A stretch of 64,000 nt of DNA from Pelagibacteraceae bacterium AG-404-P08 (GCA_003216195.1 QCJF01000001.1:1-64000), one strand, 5' to 3'. Positions 53,527 through 62,780 are shown, counted from the first letter of the stretch. Notes: generated by a model not told the origin, from the letters alone. Made by a program: numbers and translations.

Positions 53527-53940
53527 ATGCCAAGTTTCACAACACTTTATCCTGCACTTTTGTTTCCAGCTATACCTTTAATGATGATATCGTTTGGTAA
53601 TAGATATACTTCTCTTGCTTCATTAATCAGAAAGATCCATGACACAATAATTACAAATAGACCAACTAGCAATATGGTTCAACATCACTTAGATCAAATT
53701 AAAGTACTTACAACCCGTTTAACATTAGTAAGGTCAGTTCAAACCCTCTCTGGGATCAGCTTTTTGCTAAATTTAATATCTATTTTTTTTAGCTATATCA
53801 AGATTTATGACTTAGCTTTAAACTTTTTTGGTTTGGGGATATTGATATTTTCAATAGCTATAGTGTTATTTATCTATGAGATACAATTATCTACAAAAGC
53901 TCTTAGTAAACATTTGGAAGACCTGAAAGATTTTAGTTAA
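53527..53940 (+). CDS. DUF2721 family membrane protein
   Basis: 137 residues with a hydrophobic N-terminal segment and two more (about 77-97 and 103-122). Seen: LYPALLFPAIPLMMISFGNRYTSL, LIRKIHD, LTTRLTLVRSVQTLSG, and YEIQLSTKALSKHLEDL, matching DUF2721 proteins of unknown function. No Shine-Dalgarno precedes the ATG. Its stop overlaps that of the convergent MATE gene (TTAA). Confidence 0.8.
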   Translation: MPSFTTLYPALLFPAIPLMMISFGNRYTSLASLIRKIHDTIITNRPTSNMVQHHLDQIKVLTTRLTLVRSVQTLSGISFLLNLISIFFSYIKIYDLALNFFGLGILIFSIAIVLFIYEIQLSTKALSKHLEDLKDFS

Positions 53941-55283
53941 TTTATTAAGATACTGGATTCTTTTTTAAATAAATATTTCATATGAAAAAAAACAAACACT
54001 GAGCCTAGTAAATTTGTAAAAAATATAGCCCACCAAATACCAATTAAGCCTTTTTCTAGAGTCTCAGAAAATAAATAAATTACAAATGGGGGAAGAAATA
54101 CCAATCTAATAAAAGTGTAGAACACATTTACAGAGGGTTTTCTTAAACCAGAAAGTACAGAATCACACCTATCAATAACTTGATATATAAAAGCCAAAAA
54201 AGCCACCATAAACAAGTAACTACTAGCAATAATTATCACTTCACTGTCTCTTGAAAAAAAACTAGCAATCCTTTCACCCGCAAATATAAGTACTAATGCT
54301 CCAAAAATCATCATTGTCATAGATAACCTTAATGAAATTAAAAAAGCTTCATAAATTCTATCAAAATTCTTCGAACCAAAATTTTGTCCTACCATACTTA
54401 ATAAAGCACTACTAAATCCTATTGCAGGTAATAAAATAATTTGCTCAATTCTTAAAGCTATACCATAAGCTGCACTAGCTGAGGCACCATAACTTGTAAC
54501 AAACTTTTGCATTATGAAGAAACCAACTGCAATCATGAACATATTCATACTAGAGGGTATAGATTGTCTTAGAATTCTTAATACGAATTTAGATTCTAAC
54601 CAAATATAATTGTAATTGAAATACTTAAACAAAGGACTGCGAATAGCATAATAGCTTAAAAAGAAAAAATGAAATAGTTGAGATATGACTGTTGCAAGAG
54701 CTATGCCGAGAGTTCCCAATGCAGGAAAAGGACCATAACCTAAAGATAAGAAAGGACTAAATATTAAGTTAATAAAAAAGCTTATGATTAATGCATTTCT
54801 ATTTTTTTTTGTATCTCCTTGTGCATATAAAAGAGAATTAACAACAAAAGAAACAATAAAAATTGGAGCACCAATTGAGAGTACTTTTATGTATCTTAGA
54901 CCATTGTTAAGAAAAATACCTTCTGCCCCAAAATATAAAAATACAGGTCTTGATAATAGAAACGTTGTTAGCCCTATGGCTATTGAAACCAATAAAGTGA
55001 TAACTAAAGCTTGAGTATGTATCTTAATTGCCTCATTAAATTTTTTTTTGCCAATAGCTATTGAAACAAGAGCTGTGGTGCCTTGTCCAAAACCTACAGC
55101 GAAGGCTAATAAAATAAAATACAAGGGGTAAGATATTGATAAGCCTGCAATAGACTCTGTGCTTATGAGACCTGCATAAAAAGTATCTACTACATTGTAA
55201 AGAGTATAAAACAAAAGACCCGTTCCTGCTGGAACAGCCATACTGATTAATTGTTTTTTTATATCCCCTTGGGTAAGATCCAT
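53937..55283 (-). CDS. MATE family efflux transporter
   Basis: A 448-residue protein with about twelve membrane segments. Seen: LTQGDIKKQLISMAVPAGTG, GFGQGTTALVSIAIGKKK, ALIISFFINLIFSPFLSLG, and a second-half MVGQNFGSKNFDR. NorM/DinF-type H+ or Na+ antiporter exporting organic cations. Last gene of the minus-strand heme operon, 4 bases after hemJ, so it may export a porphyrin-related or toxic compound, though that is inference. Confidence 0.88.
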   Translation of the reverse strand: MDLTQGDIKKQLISMAVPAGTGLLFYTLYNVVDTFYAGLISTESIAGLSISYPLYFILLAFAVGFGQGTTALVSIAIGKKKFNEAIKIHTQALVITLLVSIAIGLTTFLLSRPVFLYFGAEGIFLNNGLRYIKVLSIGAPIFIVSFVVNSLLYAQGDTKKNRNALIISFFINLIFSPFLSLGYGPFPALGTLGIALATVISQLFHFFFLSYYAIRSPLFKYFNYNYIWLESKFVLRILRQSIPSSMNMFMIAVGFFIMQKFVTSYGASASAAYGIALRIEQIILLPAIGFSSALLSMVGQNFGSKNFDRIYEAFLISLRLSMTMMIFGALVLIFAGERIASFFSRDSEVIIIASSYLFMVAFLAFIYQVIDRCDSVLSGLRKPSVNVFYTFIRLVFLPPFVIYLFSETLEKGLIGIWWAIFFTNLLGSVFVFFHMKYLFKKESSILIN

Positions 55284-55287
55284 AAAA

Positions 55288-55704
55288 TTAAAAAGGTCTT
55301 ACAACTACAAGTATTACAATTAAAATTAGAAGAACAGTAGGCACTTCATTAATTATTCTTAGATATTTTGAGGTATAGTCTCTAAAATTACTCTCTAGAC
55401 TTTTTCTAATTTTACTTAAATACATATGAAATGCAGAGAGAATAAGAACTAATATAATTTTCAAAAAAAGCCATAATTCAAAACCTACATAATGGATAAG
55501 GGCTAAACCAAATACCCAAGTCAATATCATTGCTGGATTCATAATAATTTTTAGCAATTTATATTCCATTTTTTGAAATACACTATTCATTTCAGGATTG
55601 GTTATGTTTTCTACATGATAAACAAAAAGTCTTGGTAAATAAAATAACCCAGCAAACCATGATACAAAAGATATGATATGTAAAATTTTTAATAACTCAT
55701 ACAT
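55288..55704 (-). CDS. hemJ: Protoporphyrinogen oxidase HemJ
   Basis: 138 residues, four membrane segments. N-terminus LKILHIISFVSWFAGLFYLPRLFVYHVE with the conserved His and later YLRIINEVPTVLLILIVILVV is the HemJ (TIGR00701) pattern. It oxidises protoporphyrinogen IX to protoporphyrin IX, the step before ferrochelatase, in the inner membrane. HemJ replaces HemG/HemY in many alphaproteobacteria. Lies 4 bases after hemF in the operon. Confidence 0.9.
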   Translation of the reverse strand: MYELLKILHIISFVSWFAGLFYLPRLFVYHVENITNPEMNSVFQKMEYKLLKIIMNPAMILTWVFGLALIHYVGFELWLFLKIILVLILSAFHMYLSKIRKSLESNFRDYTSKYLRIINEVPTVLLILIVILVVVRPF

Positions 55705-55708
55705 TTTG

Positions 55709-56530
55709 TTACCATTTAGCCTCTGGGGGCATTGACATTAATATAGCATCAATATTACCACCGGTTTTTAATCCAAATAATGTCCCTCTATCATAAAGCA
55801 AATTAAATTCTACGTAACGAGATCTTTTTTTTGAGAGAGCATCTAAGTCATCTTGATTAAAGTTAAAATCTTTTTTTCTTTTTGAGTTTTCAATTACAAA
55901 ATTAACAAAGAATTGCCCAACATCTTTTATGAATGATAAATCCTTATCAAAGTCTGTATTGATATAATCAAAAAAAATCCCTCCTATACCTCTACTTTCT
56001 TTTCGATGCTCTAAATAAAAGTATTCATCACATTGTTTTTTAAATTTTTCATAATAAGTTGAATTATGTTGATCACATGTTCGTTGGAGACCTTGATGAA
56101 AATTATCTGTTTCTAATTCTTCAGGTATTGCAGGGGTTAAATCACAACCACCACCAAACCATTGTTTTCCTTTCGTGGTTATGTACCTAGTGTTAAAATG
56201 AGCTGCAGCGATTTTCGGGTTTTTCATGTGAGCTACGACTGAGATACCACTGGCCCAAAAGCTTGGATCCTCTTCGGTTCCCGGCATTGATTTTTTAAAC
56301 TCTTCACTAAAATTACCATGCACTGTTGAAATATTTACTCCTACTTTTTCAAATATTTCTCCTTTTAGTAAGGACATCAAACCTCCACCACCACCAGGTC
56401 TTTGCCATTCATTTTCTATAAATTCAGACCCATCAAGCTTTTGTATTGATCCAACCATTTGATTTCGAAGTTCTCGAAACCACTTTTCTGCTTTAGTTTG
56501 TTGATTTTTTATTTGATCACTCATACCCAC
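55709..56530 (-). CDS. hemF: Oxygen-dependent coproporphyrinogen III oxidase
   Basis: 273 residues. Seen: WQRPGGGGGLMSLLKGEIFEKVGVN, GISVVAHMKNP, FNTRYITT, WFGGGCDLTPAI, EHRKESRGIGGIFFDY, RYVEFNLLYDRGTLFGLKTGG and a short C-terminal MPPEAKW. It converts coproporphyrinogen III to protoporphyrinogen IX using O2. It is a little shorter at the C-terminus than usual. Overlaps hemH by 10 bases. Confidence 0.94.
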   Translation of the reverse strand: MGMSDQIKNQQTKAEKWFRELRNQMVGSIQKLDGSEFIENEWQRPGGGGGLMSLLKGEIFEKVGVNISTVHGNFSEEFKKSMPGTEEDPSFWASGISVVAHMKNPKIAAAHFNTRYITTKGKQWFGGGCDLTPAIPEELETDNFHQGLQRTCDQHNSTYYEKFKKQCDEYFYLEHRKESRGIGGIFFDYINTDFDKDLSFIKDVGQFFVNFVIENSKRKKDFNFNQDDLDALSKKRSRYVEFNLLYDRGTLFGLKTGGNIDAILMSMPPEAKW

Positions 56531-57543
56531 CCATGTAGTTCGTTTTCTATCAACGAAGTGAGTAGGAGTATATGATCTTCTCGATCATTTAGACAAGGAA
56601 TATATCCAAATTCCTTTCCACCATTTTCTATGAATATTTCTCTATTTTCCTCGTTAAGTTCTTCTATTGTCTCGAGACAATCTGAGGAAAAAGCAGGACT
56701 TATAACATGAATGTGGTCAGTACCATTTTTTGCTAATCCCTCTATAGTTTTATCTGTGTAAGGTTGAAGCCATTCTGCTGGTCCAAATCTAGATTGAAAT
56801 GTGGTCATATAACTTTCCTCTGGTAAGCCCATGGTCTCTGCCACCAGCCTAGTAGTTTTTCTGCAAAAACAATGATACGGATCTCCTTTATCTAAATATT
56901 TTTTTGGAACACCATGATAACTAAATATGATTTTTTTTGGCTTTGAATTTTTTGTCCAAAATTCTTCAATGCTATTTTTTAGAGCTTTAATATAAAGTTC
57001 ATTTTCGTAATATCCTCCAATAAAACGAAGAGATGGTACCCAACGCCAACTTTTTAATTCTTCTGCAACAGCATCAAACGTTGAGCCCGTTGTAGCCGCA
57101 CAATATTGAGGGTATAAAGGTAAAATAATAATACGATCACAATTTTGATTTCTAAGATTATTTAAACCCATAGAGATGCTAGGATTCCCATAACGCATTC
57201 CAATATCAAATACGATATTTTGATATTTCTTATTAATAGATTCTTTTATTTTCGATAATTGGTTTTTTGTGTGGAATAGAAGAGGTGAACCTTCATCTGT
57301 CCAAACAGATTTGTAATTTTTAGCTGACTTCGCTGGTCGAGTATTTAAAACTATTCCATTAAGAATAGGCCACCAAATAGCTTTTGGTGTTTCTATGACA
57401 CGTTCATCTGATAGAAATTGTTTTAGATAAGTCTTTAAAGACGACTTAGTTGGTTCATCTGGTGTTCCTAAATTTGTGATCAAAATACCTGTCTTAAGAC
57501 CAGAGCCATGAACGAAGAGTTTATTACCTTTAAATGAAGCCAT
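56521..57543 (-). CDS. hemH: Ferrochelatase
   Basis: 340 residues. Seen: GILITNLGTPDEPT, RYGNPSI, LPLYPQYCAATTGS, FSYHGVPKKYLDKGDPYHCFC with the catalytic His, and SPAFSSDCLETIEEL with the conserved Glu. Inserts Fe2+ into protoporphyrin IX. The YHCFC and later Cys could bind an Fe-S cluster, which is present in some ferrochelatases but not proven here. Lies between hemE and hemF, overlapping hemF by 10 bases. Confidence 0.94.
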   Translation of the reverse strand: MASFKGNKLFVHGSGLKTGILITNLGTPDEPTKSSLKTYLKQFLSDERVIETPKAIWWPILNGIVLNTRPAKSAKNYKSVWTDEGSPLLFHTKNQLSKIKESINKKYQNIVFDIGMRYGNPSISMGLNNLRNQNCDRIIILPLYPQYCAATTGSTFDAVAEELKSWRWVPSLRFIGGYYENELYIKALKNSIEEFWTKNSKPKKIIFSYHGVPKKYLDKGDPYHCFCRKTTRLVAETMGLPEESYMTTFQSRFGPAEWLQPYTDKTIEGLAKNGTDHIHVISPAFSSDCLETIEELNEENREIFIENGGKEFGYIPCLNDREDHILLLTSLIENELHGWV

Positions 57544-57561
57544 TGAAAAACATTACGATTT

Positions 57562-58578
57562 TTATGATAACTTAGTTCTTATCTTTTCTATGAATAAATG
57601 AACATTAGCCTCAGGAGTAGTTTTTTTTACACCGTGATCGAGGCTAGCAATCCACCCAGATCTATGAGATGGCTCACTCTGTAAGCATTTCTCAATATAT
57701 TTATCAATATAATCAGAAAAGGATTTGGTGTCCTCCATAGCTAACAAATTATTTGAAAAATTCCCCTGTAAAGATAAATGTGTCTTTGGTAATTCAGTGA
57801 AAACCTCCATATTAGTTCCTAAAACTGTAAGTTTTAAATTTTTTAAATGTTGTAATTTATTAAATTTAGTTTTTGAAATTTCTTTAGTGAAATAGCCAAT
57901 TTTATTTGGATAACTATTTGAAATTTTAACTAAAAAAGGAATAACGAATTCATCAAAATCTTTATCATTTAGTTTATTTGCTTCAGTATCAAATATCATT
58001 AACAAATCAATGTCATTTTGTAACTGAATTTGTATATTTTTTTGTATTAACATTTCTAAAATGGGCAGGGTTTCTTGAAATAGTGTTTGTGATACAGGAT
58101 TATTCCTCGTTGCAAAATGGTATAAGGTTAAAGGTCCACCAGTAAATCCAATTAAGGATTTATCATTTGATAATTCATTTCTAATATGTTTTAGAGATAT
58201 ATTCTGAAAATCTATAAAACTTTCAAATTCATCAATATTGAATTCGGATATCATTTTTGAACTTAAATTTTTTTCAAATATCGGTCCAGGATTAAACTTC
58301 AAACTCATACCTAAATAATCTAAAGGAAAAAGAATATCACTAAACAATATTGCAGCATCAAAATCGAATTCAACAATAGGTCCAAGAGTTACCACACAAG
58401 CAAGCTCAGGCTCTTTACATAATTGTTCAAAAGAATATTTTTCTTTTAATTTTCTGTAATGCTGATGATATCGACCAGCCTGTCTCATAAACCAAATTGG
58501 AGGAATTTTTTGTTCAACTTTATTTAAGGCATTAAAAAAATTTTTGTTATAGGTATTTTGCAATATCTCTAGCTCCAT
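57562..58578 (-). CDS. hemE: Uroporphyrinogen decarboxylase
   Basis: 338 residues. Seen: PIWFMRQAGRYHQHYRKL (family MRQAGRYxPEYR), ILFSDILFPLDYLGM with the catalytic Asp, GFTGGPLTLYHF, and a late HSGWIASLDHGVKKTTPE. It removes four carboxyls from uroporphyrinogen III. Track start overlaps hemB by 32 bases; a later start is possible (the first motif is at residue 28). Next gene hemH follows after 18 bases. Confidence 0.93.
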   Translation of the reverse strand: MELEILQNTYNKNFFNALNKVEQKIPPIWFMRQAGRYHQHYRKLKEKYSFEQLCKEPELACVVTLGPIVEFDFDAAILFSDILFPLDYLGMSLKFNPGPIFEKNLSSKMISEFNIDEFESFIDFQNISLKHIRNELSNDKSLIGFTGGPLTLYHFATRNNPVSQTLFQETLPILEMLIQKNIQIQLQNDIDLLMIFDTEANKLNDKDFDEFVIPFLVKISNSYPNKIGYFTKEISKTKFNKLQHLKNLKLTVLGTNMEVFTELPKTHLSLQGNFSNNLLAMEDTKSFSDYIDKYIEKCLQSEPSHRSGWIASLDHGVKKTTPEANVHLFIEKIRTKLS

Positions 58579-59470
58579 AAGTAATAATAAAATCTGCTTC
58601 AGCTCTTTTGAGTACCGTTAAAGACTCTAGGAGCAAATCAACATAATTGCCAAATTTAGCTTTGCTGAGCATTTGTAAACTAGCATATTCACCGCTTACT
58701 TGATACGCACCCGTGGGAAGCAGTGTCTCCATTTTTATATCTCTTATTAAATCTATTGAAGACATTCCAGGCTTAACCATTAAATAATTTGCACCTTGAG
58801 CTGCATTACTAATTGAGCTTTTAATCGCCTTCACTTTGTCCTCAACAGGTAATTGATATGATGATCGATCAAATCCCTGTGGTGATGATTTTGCAACATC
58901 TCTAAAAGGGCCGTAGAAGTGACTTTTAAATTTTGTTGAGTAACTCATTATTTGAGAATTTGAAAAACCATTTTGAACAAATATTTTTCTCAAATATTTA
59001 GTCGTATTTTTCATCATGTCACTTGGTGCAATTATATCAGCTCCCGCCTCAAGATATGTATTTGCCGCTAATCCTAAAGAGTAATGTGTCTTATTAAGAT
59101 CAATTGATTTTTTATGAGTAACTCCACAATGCCCATCAACAGTTATTGAGCATAAGCATGTATCTATAAGTAAAACTATATCTTTTCCAAAATAATTTTT
59201 AATTTTTCTTATAACTTCATAGTGAAAGCTAAAATCCTCCGGATGTTTTTGTTTTTTATTTGGAACGATAAAAAGAAGAAATTTATTGATACCTTTTTTT
59301 AAATCCTTTTCAATTACCTTAATTATAGATGAAGATGACCAACTCTTATTATCACCTAATCCTTTAATTTCCTTTGAATTTTTTACCTTTTGATCCACAA
59401 ATAAAGGTTGAATTAAAATTTTCTTTTTAAGAGATTTAGACTGATCAATAGGGAAATAATTTTTAATCAT
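58547..59470 (-). CDS. hemB: Delta-aminolevulinic acid dehydratase (porphobilinogen synthase)
   Basis: A 307-residue protein, somewhat shorter than the usual 320-335. Seen: DTCLCSITVDGHCG (three zinc-binding Cys), APSDMM, catalytic lysines in YSTKFKSHFYGPFRD and LMVKPGM. It joins two ALA molecules to porphobilinogen. The Cys cluster marks the zinc-dependent type, while many alphaproteobacteria use the Asp-rich magnesium type. ATGA overlap with hemC. Confidence 0.93.
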   Translation of the reverse strand: MIKNYFPIDQSKSLKKKILIQPLFVDQKVKNSKEIKGLGDNKSWSSSSIIKVIEKDLKKGINKFLLFIVPNKKQKHPEDFSFHYEVIRKIKNYFGKDIVLLIDTCLCSITVDGHCGVTHKKSIDLNKTHYSLGLAANTYLEAGADIIAPSDMMKNTTKYLRKIFVQNGFSNSQIMSYSTKFKSHFYGPFRDVAKSSPQGFDRSSYQLPVEDKVKAIKSSISNAAQGANYLMVKPGMSSIDLIRDIKMETLLPTGAYQVSGEYASLQMLSKAKFGNYVDLLLESLTVLKRAEADFIITYGARDIAKYL

Positions 59471-60945
59471 TTAAGTTCAAAATTTTTAAAATCATCATAA
59501 GTAAGATATACATTTAATTGATTTTTAGGAATAAATTTAGAAATTTGAAGATACGTTTGACCAGGTCCACACGAATTACGCTTATATAGTATTTCTGGTC
59601 TTAGTTGTATAGCTAATTTAAATGCAGAGAAGCTCATCCAATAAAAACTCTCCGCTACAAACAAATTATCAATCGTATTGTCATTAATCAAAGGGACTAA
59701 ACTATAGTGTGATATAACAGGAAATTTTTTATTTAGCATATTTCCTTCATATGTAAGTTTATAAGTAGGTTTTTGATTATCTTTATAAAAATTTTCAGTT
59801 TCTCGATAATTTTCACCAAAACTATCGAGAGAAGAATTTACAAGAATGCCCATTTTACTTATTTTTTTCCAAGAACTAACGCCGGAAGTTATAAGATTTG
59901 ATACACTTTTCAAAGATTTAAACTCTTTAAATTCTGATCTTGTGGCCAAAACATTTTTATTTTTTACTGTTTTATTAAATTCATGCAAATTTCTCTGAAA
60001 CATTTGATATTTTGATAAGCTTGAAGGAAATATATTTTTAACTTTTTTAACTTTTTTATTATTTAGATATTTTTTCTCTTTAAAATATTTTTTTGTTTTA
60101 TTATCTTTCCCTTGTGCAAATAAGATTTTTTCATTTAGAATATTTTCAATAGTTACACCTACATCTAAATTGCAACCACCTCCCCATTTGAATAAATATT
60201 TTCTCTCTCTTTGACAATCATCTAACGAAGGTAAATGATTAATTTTTTTCAATATATTTTCTATTTTTCGATCATCTCTCCTATATTCCAAAGCAATGCA
60301 TCCTTGTGCTGCTGCACTAGGAAATTCAGAAATTGGTAAAATTATTTTCTCAAACTTTTTAAATTTCAATTTAAAATTTCTATAATCTTTTTTATTAATT
60401 TTTTCTCCATATTTAAAAATTCTATCTATAGCAGCTTTAGCCATAAACACCCCATCCTCTTTTGAGGAATTTAATATTTTTTCCAGCCTAGATGGTACGT
60501 TTCCCCTAATGTCGAATGGCTTCAATTCTTCAAAGGGTAAAAACTTTCTTAATTTTTTTAAATAATATTTTCTTCTAGGAGAGGATGTCCCTATAACTAA
60601 TTTTTTTTTATTTAATGAATTCTTTTTAATAAGAATAACATCTCTTGGATCTTCTCTTTTTAGACAAATAAAAGAGGTCTTATTAAGATTTTTAACAGGA
60701 AGATCTTTGAATGAATGAACTACCACATCTACTTCTTTTAAGATTAATTTTTTTGAGAGTGAATTTGTAAATATTCCAAATCCATGTTGTTCCCAAGCTT
60801 TAGCTGACATGTCCGTGTCACCAACGCTTGATGAGTAATGCGTATCAATTATATTTTTTTGTATTTTATTAATTTCTATTTTCGCAATGTGAGTCTGAAT
60901 TTTAGCGAGAAAACTTTTTCTTGATAATAAAATAATCTTTTTCAT
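59467..60945 (-). CDS. hemC: Hydroxymethylbilane synthase with long C-terminal extension (possible HemC-HemD)
   Basis: About 492 residues if started at MKKIILLSRKSFLAKIQ (60945) rather than the track's start twelve codons upstream. The first 330 or so residues are HemC: SRKSFLAKIQ, HSFKDLPV, TSSPRRKYYL, DIRGNVPSRL, AAAQGCIALE, and cofactor Cys in FKWGGGCNLDVG. The remaining about 160 residues (ATRSEFKEF... SFYWMSFSAF... CGPGQTYLQISKF) resemble a degenerate uroporphyrinogen-III synthase (HemD), otherwise missing. First gene of the heme operon. The extended form is unusual. Confidence 0.88.
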   Translation of the reverse strand: MKKIILLSRKSFLAKIQTHIAKIEINKIQKNIIDTHYSSSVGDTDMSAKAWEQHGFGIFTNSLSKKLILKEVDVVVHSFKDLPVKNLNKTSFICLKREDPRDVILIKKNSLNKKKLVIGTSSPRRKYYLKKLRKFLPFEELKPFDIRGNVPSRLEKILNSSKEDGVFMAKAAIDRIFKYGEKINKKDYRNFKLKFKKFEKIILPISEFPSAAAQGCIALEYRRDDRKIENILKKINHLPSLDDCQRERKYLFKWGGGCNLDVGVTIENILNEKILFAQGKDNKTKKYFKEKKYLNNKKVKKVKNIFPSSLSKYQMFQRNLHEFNKTVKNKNVLATRSEFKEFKSLKSVSNLITSGVSSWKKISKMGILVNSSLDSFGENYRETENFYKDNQKPTYKLTYEGNMLNKKFPVISHYSLVPLINDNTIDNLFVAESFYWMSFSAFKLAIQLRPEILYKRNSCGPGQTYLQISKFIPKNQLNVYLTYDDFKNFELK

Positions 60946-61062
60946 AACCATTGATGACATTAAGAAATAACAAATAATCAACGCTAATACAATTTAAGCG
61001 AGACTTATTGGTCAATATGTACTTATTTCAAAATATGTTATATCTAAATAACGTTTGAAATT

Positions 61063-61740
61063 ATGACACAAAAAGCAGTTTTAATTGTCGGAGCAGGATC
61101 AGGTTTAAGTGCTTCTCTGGCTAGAGCATTTAATTCAAAGGGGATGAAAATCGTACTTGCTGCCAGAAACATAGACAAACTTGACAGTTTAAAAAAAGAG
61201 ACCGACGCTTTAGTTATTAAGTGTGACTCAACGGAAAATAAAAGTGTTCAAAATTTATTTTTGCAGACTGACTCAACTATAGGCACTCCAGAAGTTGTTA
61301 TCTATAATCCATCTCTTAGAATTGTAAAACCTTTTATTGAATACGATCCTGATGAAATGCTTCAATCAATAAAAGTGAATAGTTATGGGGCTTTTTTAGT
61401 AGCGCATGAATCAGTAAAAAGAATGTTAAAAATAGGGAAAGGTAATATTTTTTTCACTGGATCATCTGCAAGTGTAAAGGGTTTTGCCAAATCTGCGTCT
61501 TTTGCTATGGGAAAGTTTGGTTTGAGAGGCTTAGCACAATCTTTGGCAAGAGAGCTGCACCCACAAAATATTCATATTGGTCATTTCGTTATAGATGGAG
61601 GAATTGGAAAAGAACCAGTTGGAAATTATCAAATGATACATCCTGATGAAATTGCAAAACAATACCTAAATTTTTATTTACAGGATAAAAAAGCTTGGTC
61701 TTGGGAAATTGAAATTAGAACAAACACTGAAAAATTTTAG
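61063..61740 (+). CDS. SDR family protein with catalytic Tyr replaced by Phe
   Basis: 225 residues. Glycine motif LIVGAGSGLSASLARAF at the N-terminus, FFTGSSASVKG, and FAMGKFGLRGLAQSLAREL where the classical Tyr-x3-Lys reads Phe-x3-Lys. So ordinary SDR catalysis is doubtful, but this variant occurs in a known proteobacterial group (as I recall). HFVIDGGI follows. Divergent from hemC across about 117 bases; the flavin-dependent monooxygenase follows 9 bases later in one operon. Confidence 0.8.
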   Translation: MTQKAVLIVGAGSGLSASLARAFNSKGMKIVLAARNIDKLDSLKKETDALVIKCDSTENKSVQNLFLQTDSTIGTPEVVIYNPSLRIVKPFIEYDPDEMLQSIKVNSYGAFLVAHESVKRMLKIGKGNIFFTGSSASVKGFAKSASFAMGKFGLRGLAQSLARELHPQNIHIGHFVIDGGIGKEPVGNYQMIHPDEIAKQYLNFYLQDKKAWSWEIEIRTNTEKF

Positions 61741-61749
61741 AAGGACACC

Positions 61750-62769
61750 TTGGAAATCGGTATAGACAGTTTTGCAGATAAAAGAGAGGGCTCAGATAGT
61801 GTTAAAGCCATTAATAATGTTATTGATAGAATTATTTTTGCAGATGAAGTTGGATTAAATTCATTTGGGATAGGAGAGCATCATAGAAAAGAATTTTTAG
61901 ACTCAGCACCATTTATGATATTATCTGCAGCTGCAGCACAAACAAAAAAAATTAAGCTAATAAGTGCTGTAACTGTTTTAAGCGCAGCAGATCCTGTTCG
62001 TGTATTTCAAAACTTGTCTACTCTTGATCTGATATCCGGAGGTAGAGCAGAAATGGTAGCTGGAAGAGGATCATTTTCTGAGGCCTTTCCATTGTTTGGT
62101 TTGGATTTCAAAGATTATGATGAATTGTTTATTGAAAAGCTCGGTTTGCTTTTAAAAATTAGAGAAAATGAATTTGTTAGTTGGTCTGGTAAATTTAGAC
62201 CTTCGATAAATAATTTACCTATTTATCCAAGGCCCATTCAAAACCCTGTCCCAATTTGGTTAGGTGTTGGTGGAACACCTCAATCTTTTGCTAGAGCAGG
62301 TTCAATGGGCTTACCTCTAATGATTGCCATAATTGGAGGCAATACTCATCGCTTTAGGCCTTTGGTAGATATTTATCGACAGGCGGGTAAAGAAGCAGGG
62401 CACCCCCCAGAAAAACTCTCCGTAGGACTTCATTCATTGGGATATGTTGCTAATAGTATGGATGAAGCAATAGATTTGTATTATGAGGGTTATCATAAAA
62501 TGTTCACAAAAATTGGAAAAGAAAGAGGCTGGGGTCCTGTGACGAGAGACCAATTTGACAATCAAATTGGTCCATTAGGAGCTATAGTTTTAGGCGATCC
62601 TGATCAGGTCGCTGAAAAGATTATCAGACATAGTCAAGCCCTTGGAGGTATTGATAGATTCCAATTTCAAATGGATATAGCTGATATTACCCATGAAAAT
62701 TTAATCAAATCTATTGAACTGATTGGCAAAGAAGTAATTCCTAGGATAAATAGGACAAAAAGCCCCTAA
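61750..62769 (+). CDS. LLM-class flavin-dependent oxidoreductase
   Basis: 339 residues, TTG start with GAAGGA ribosome site. Bacterial luciferase-like TIM barrel: GIGEHHRKEF near residue 41, SAVTVLSAADPVRVFQNLSTLDLISGGRAEMVAGRGSF, IWLGVGGTPQSFARAG. It would use reduced FMN/F420-like flavin to oxidise an organic substrate. Coupled to the SDR gene upstream. Substrate unknown. A hairpin overlaps its stop codon. Confidence 0.85.
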   Translation: MEIGIDSFADKREGSDSVKAINNVIDRIIFADEVGLNSFGIGEHHRKEFLDSAPFMILSAAAAQTKKIKLISAVTVLSAADPVRVFQNLSTLDLISGGRAEMVAGRGSFSEAFPLFGLDFKDYDELFIEKLGLLLKIRENEFVSWSGKFRPSINNLPIYPRPIQNPVPIWLGVGGTPQSFARAGSMGLPLMIAIIGGNTHRFRPLVDIYRQAGKEAGHPPEKLSVGLHSLGYVANSMDEAIDLYYEGYHKMFTKIGKERGWGPVTRDQFDNQIGPLGAIVLGDPDQVAEKIIRHSQALGGIDRFQFQMDIADITHENLIKSIELIGKEVIPRINRTKSP

Positions 62770-62780
62770 TTAGAGGCTTT
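62757..62780 (+). terminator. Hairpin at the end of the LLM gene
   Basis: AAAAGCCcCTaattAGaGGCTTT forms a seven-pair stem with one C-A mismatch and a short T tract. It overlaps the TAA of the LLM gene. Terminator function is likely but weak, and hemA starts 53 bases further on. Confidence 0.5.

Noticed and set aside
53937-55283. MATE transporter as the missing Wzx flippase
   Set aside because: Motifs are of the NorM/DinF type and the gene is 15 kb from the island, in the heme operon.
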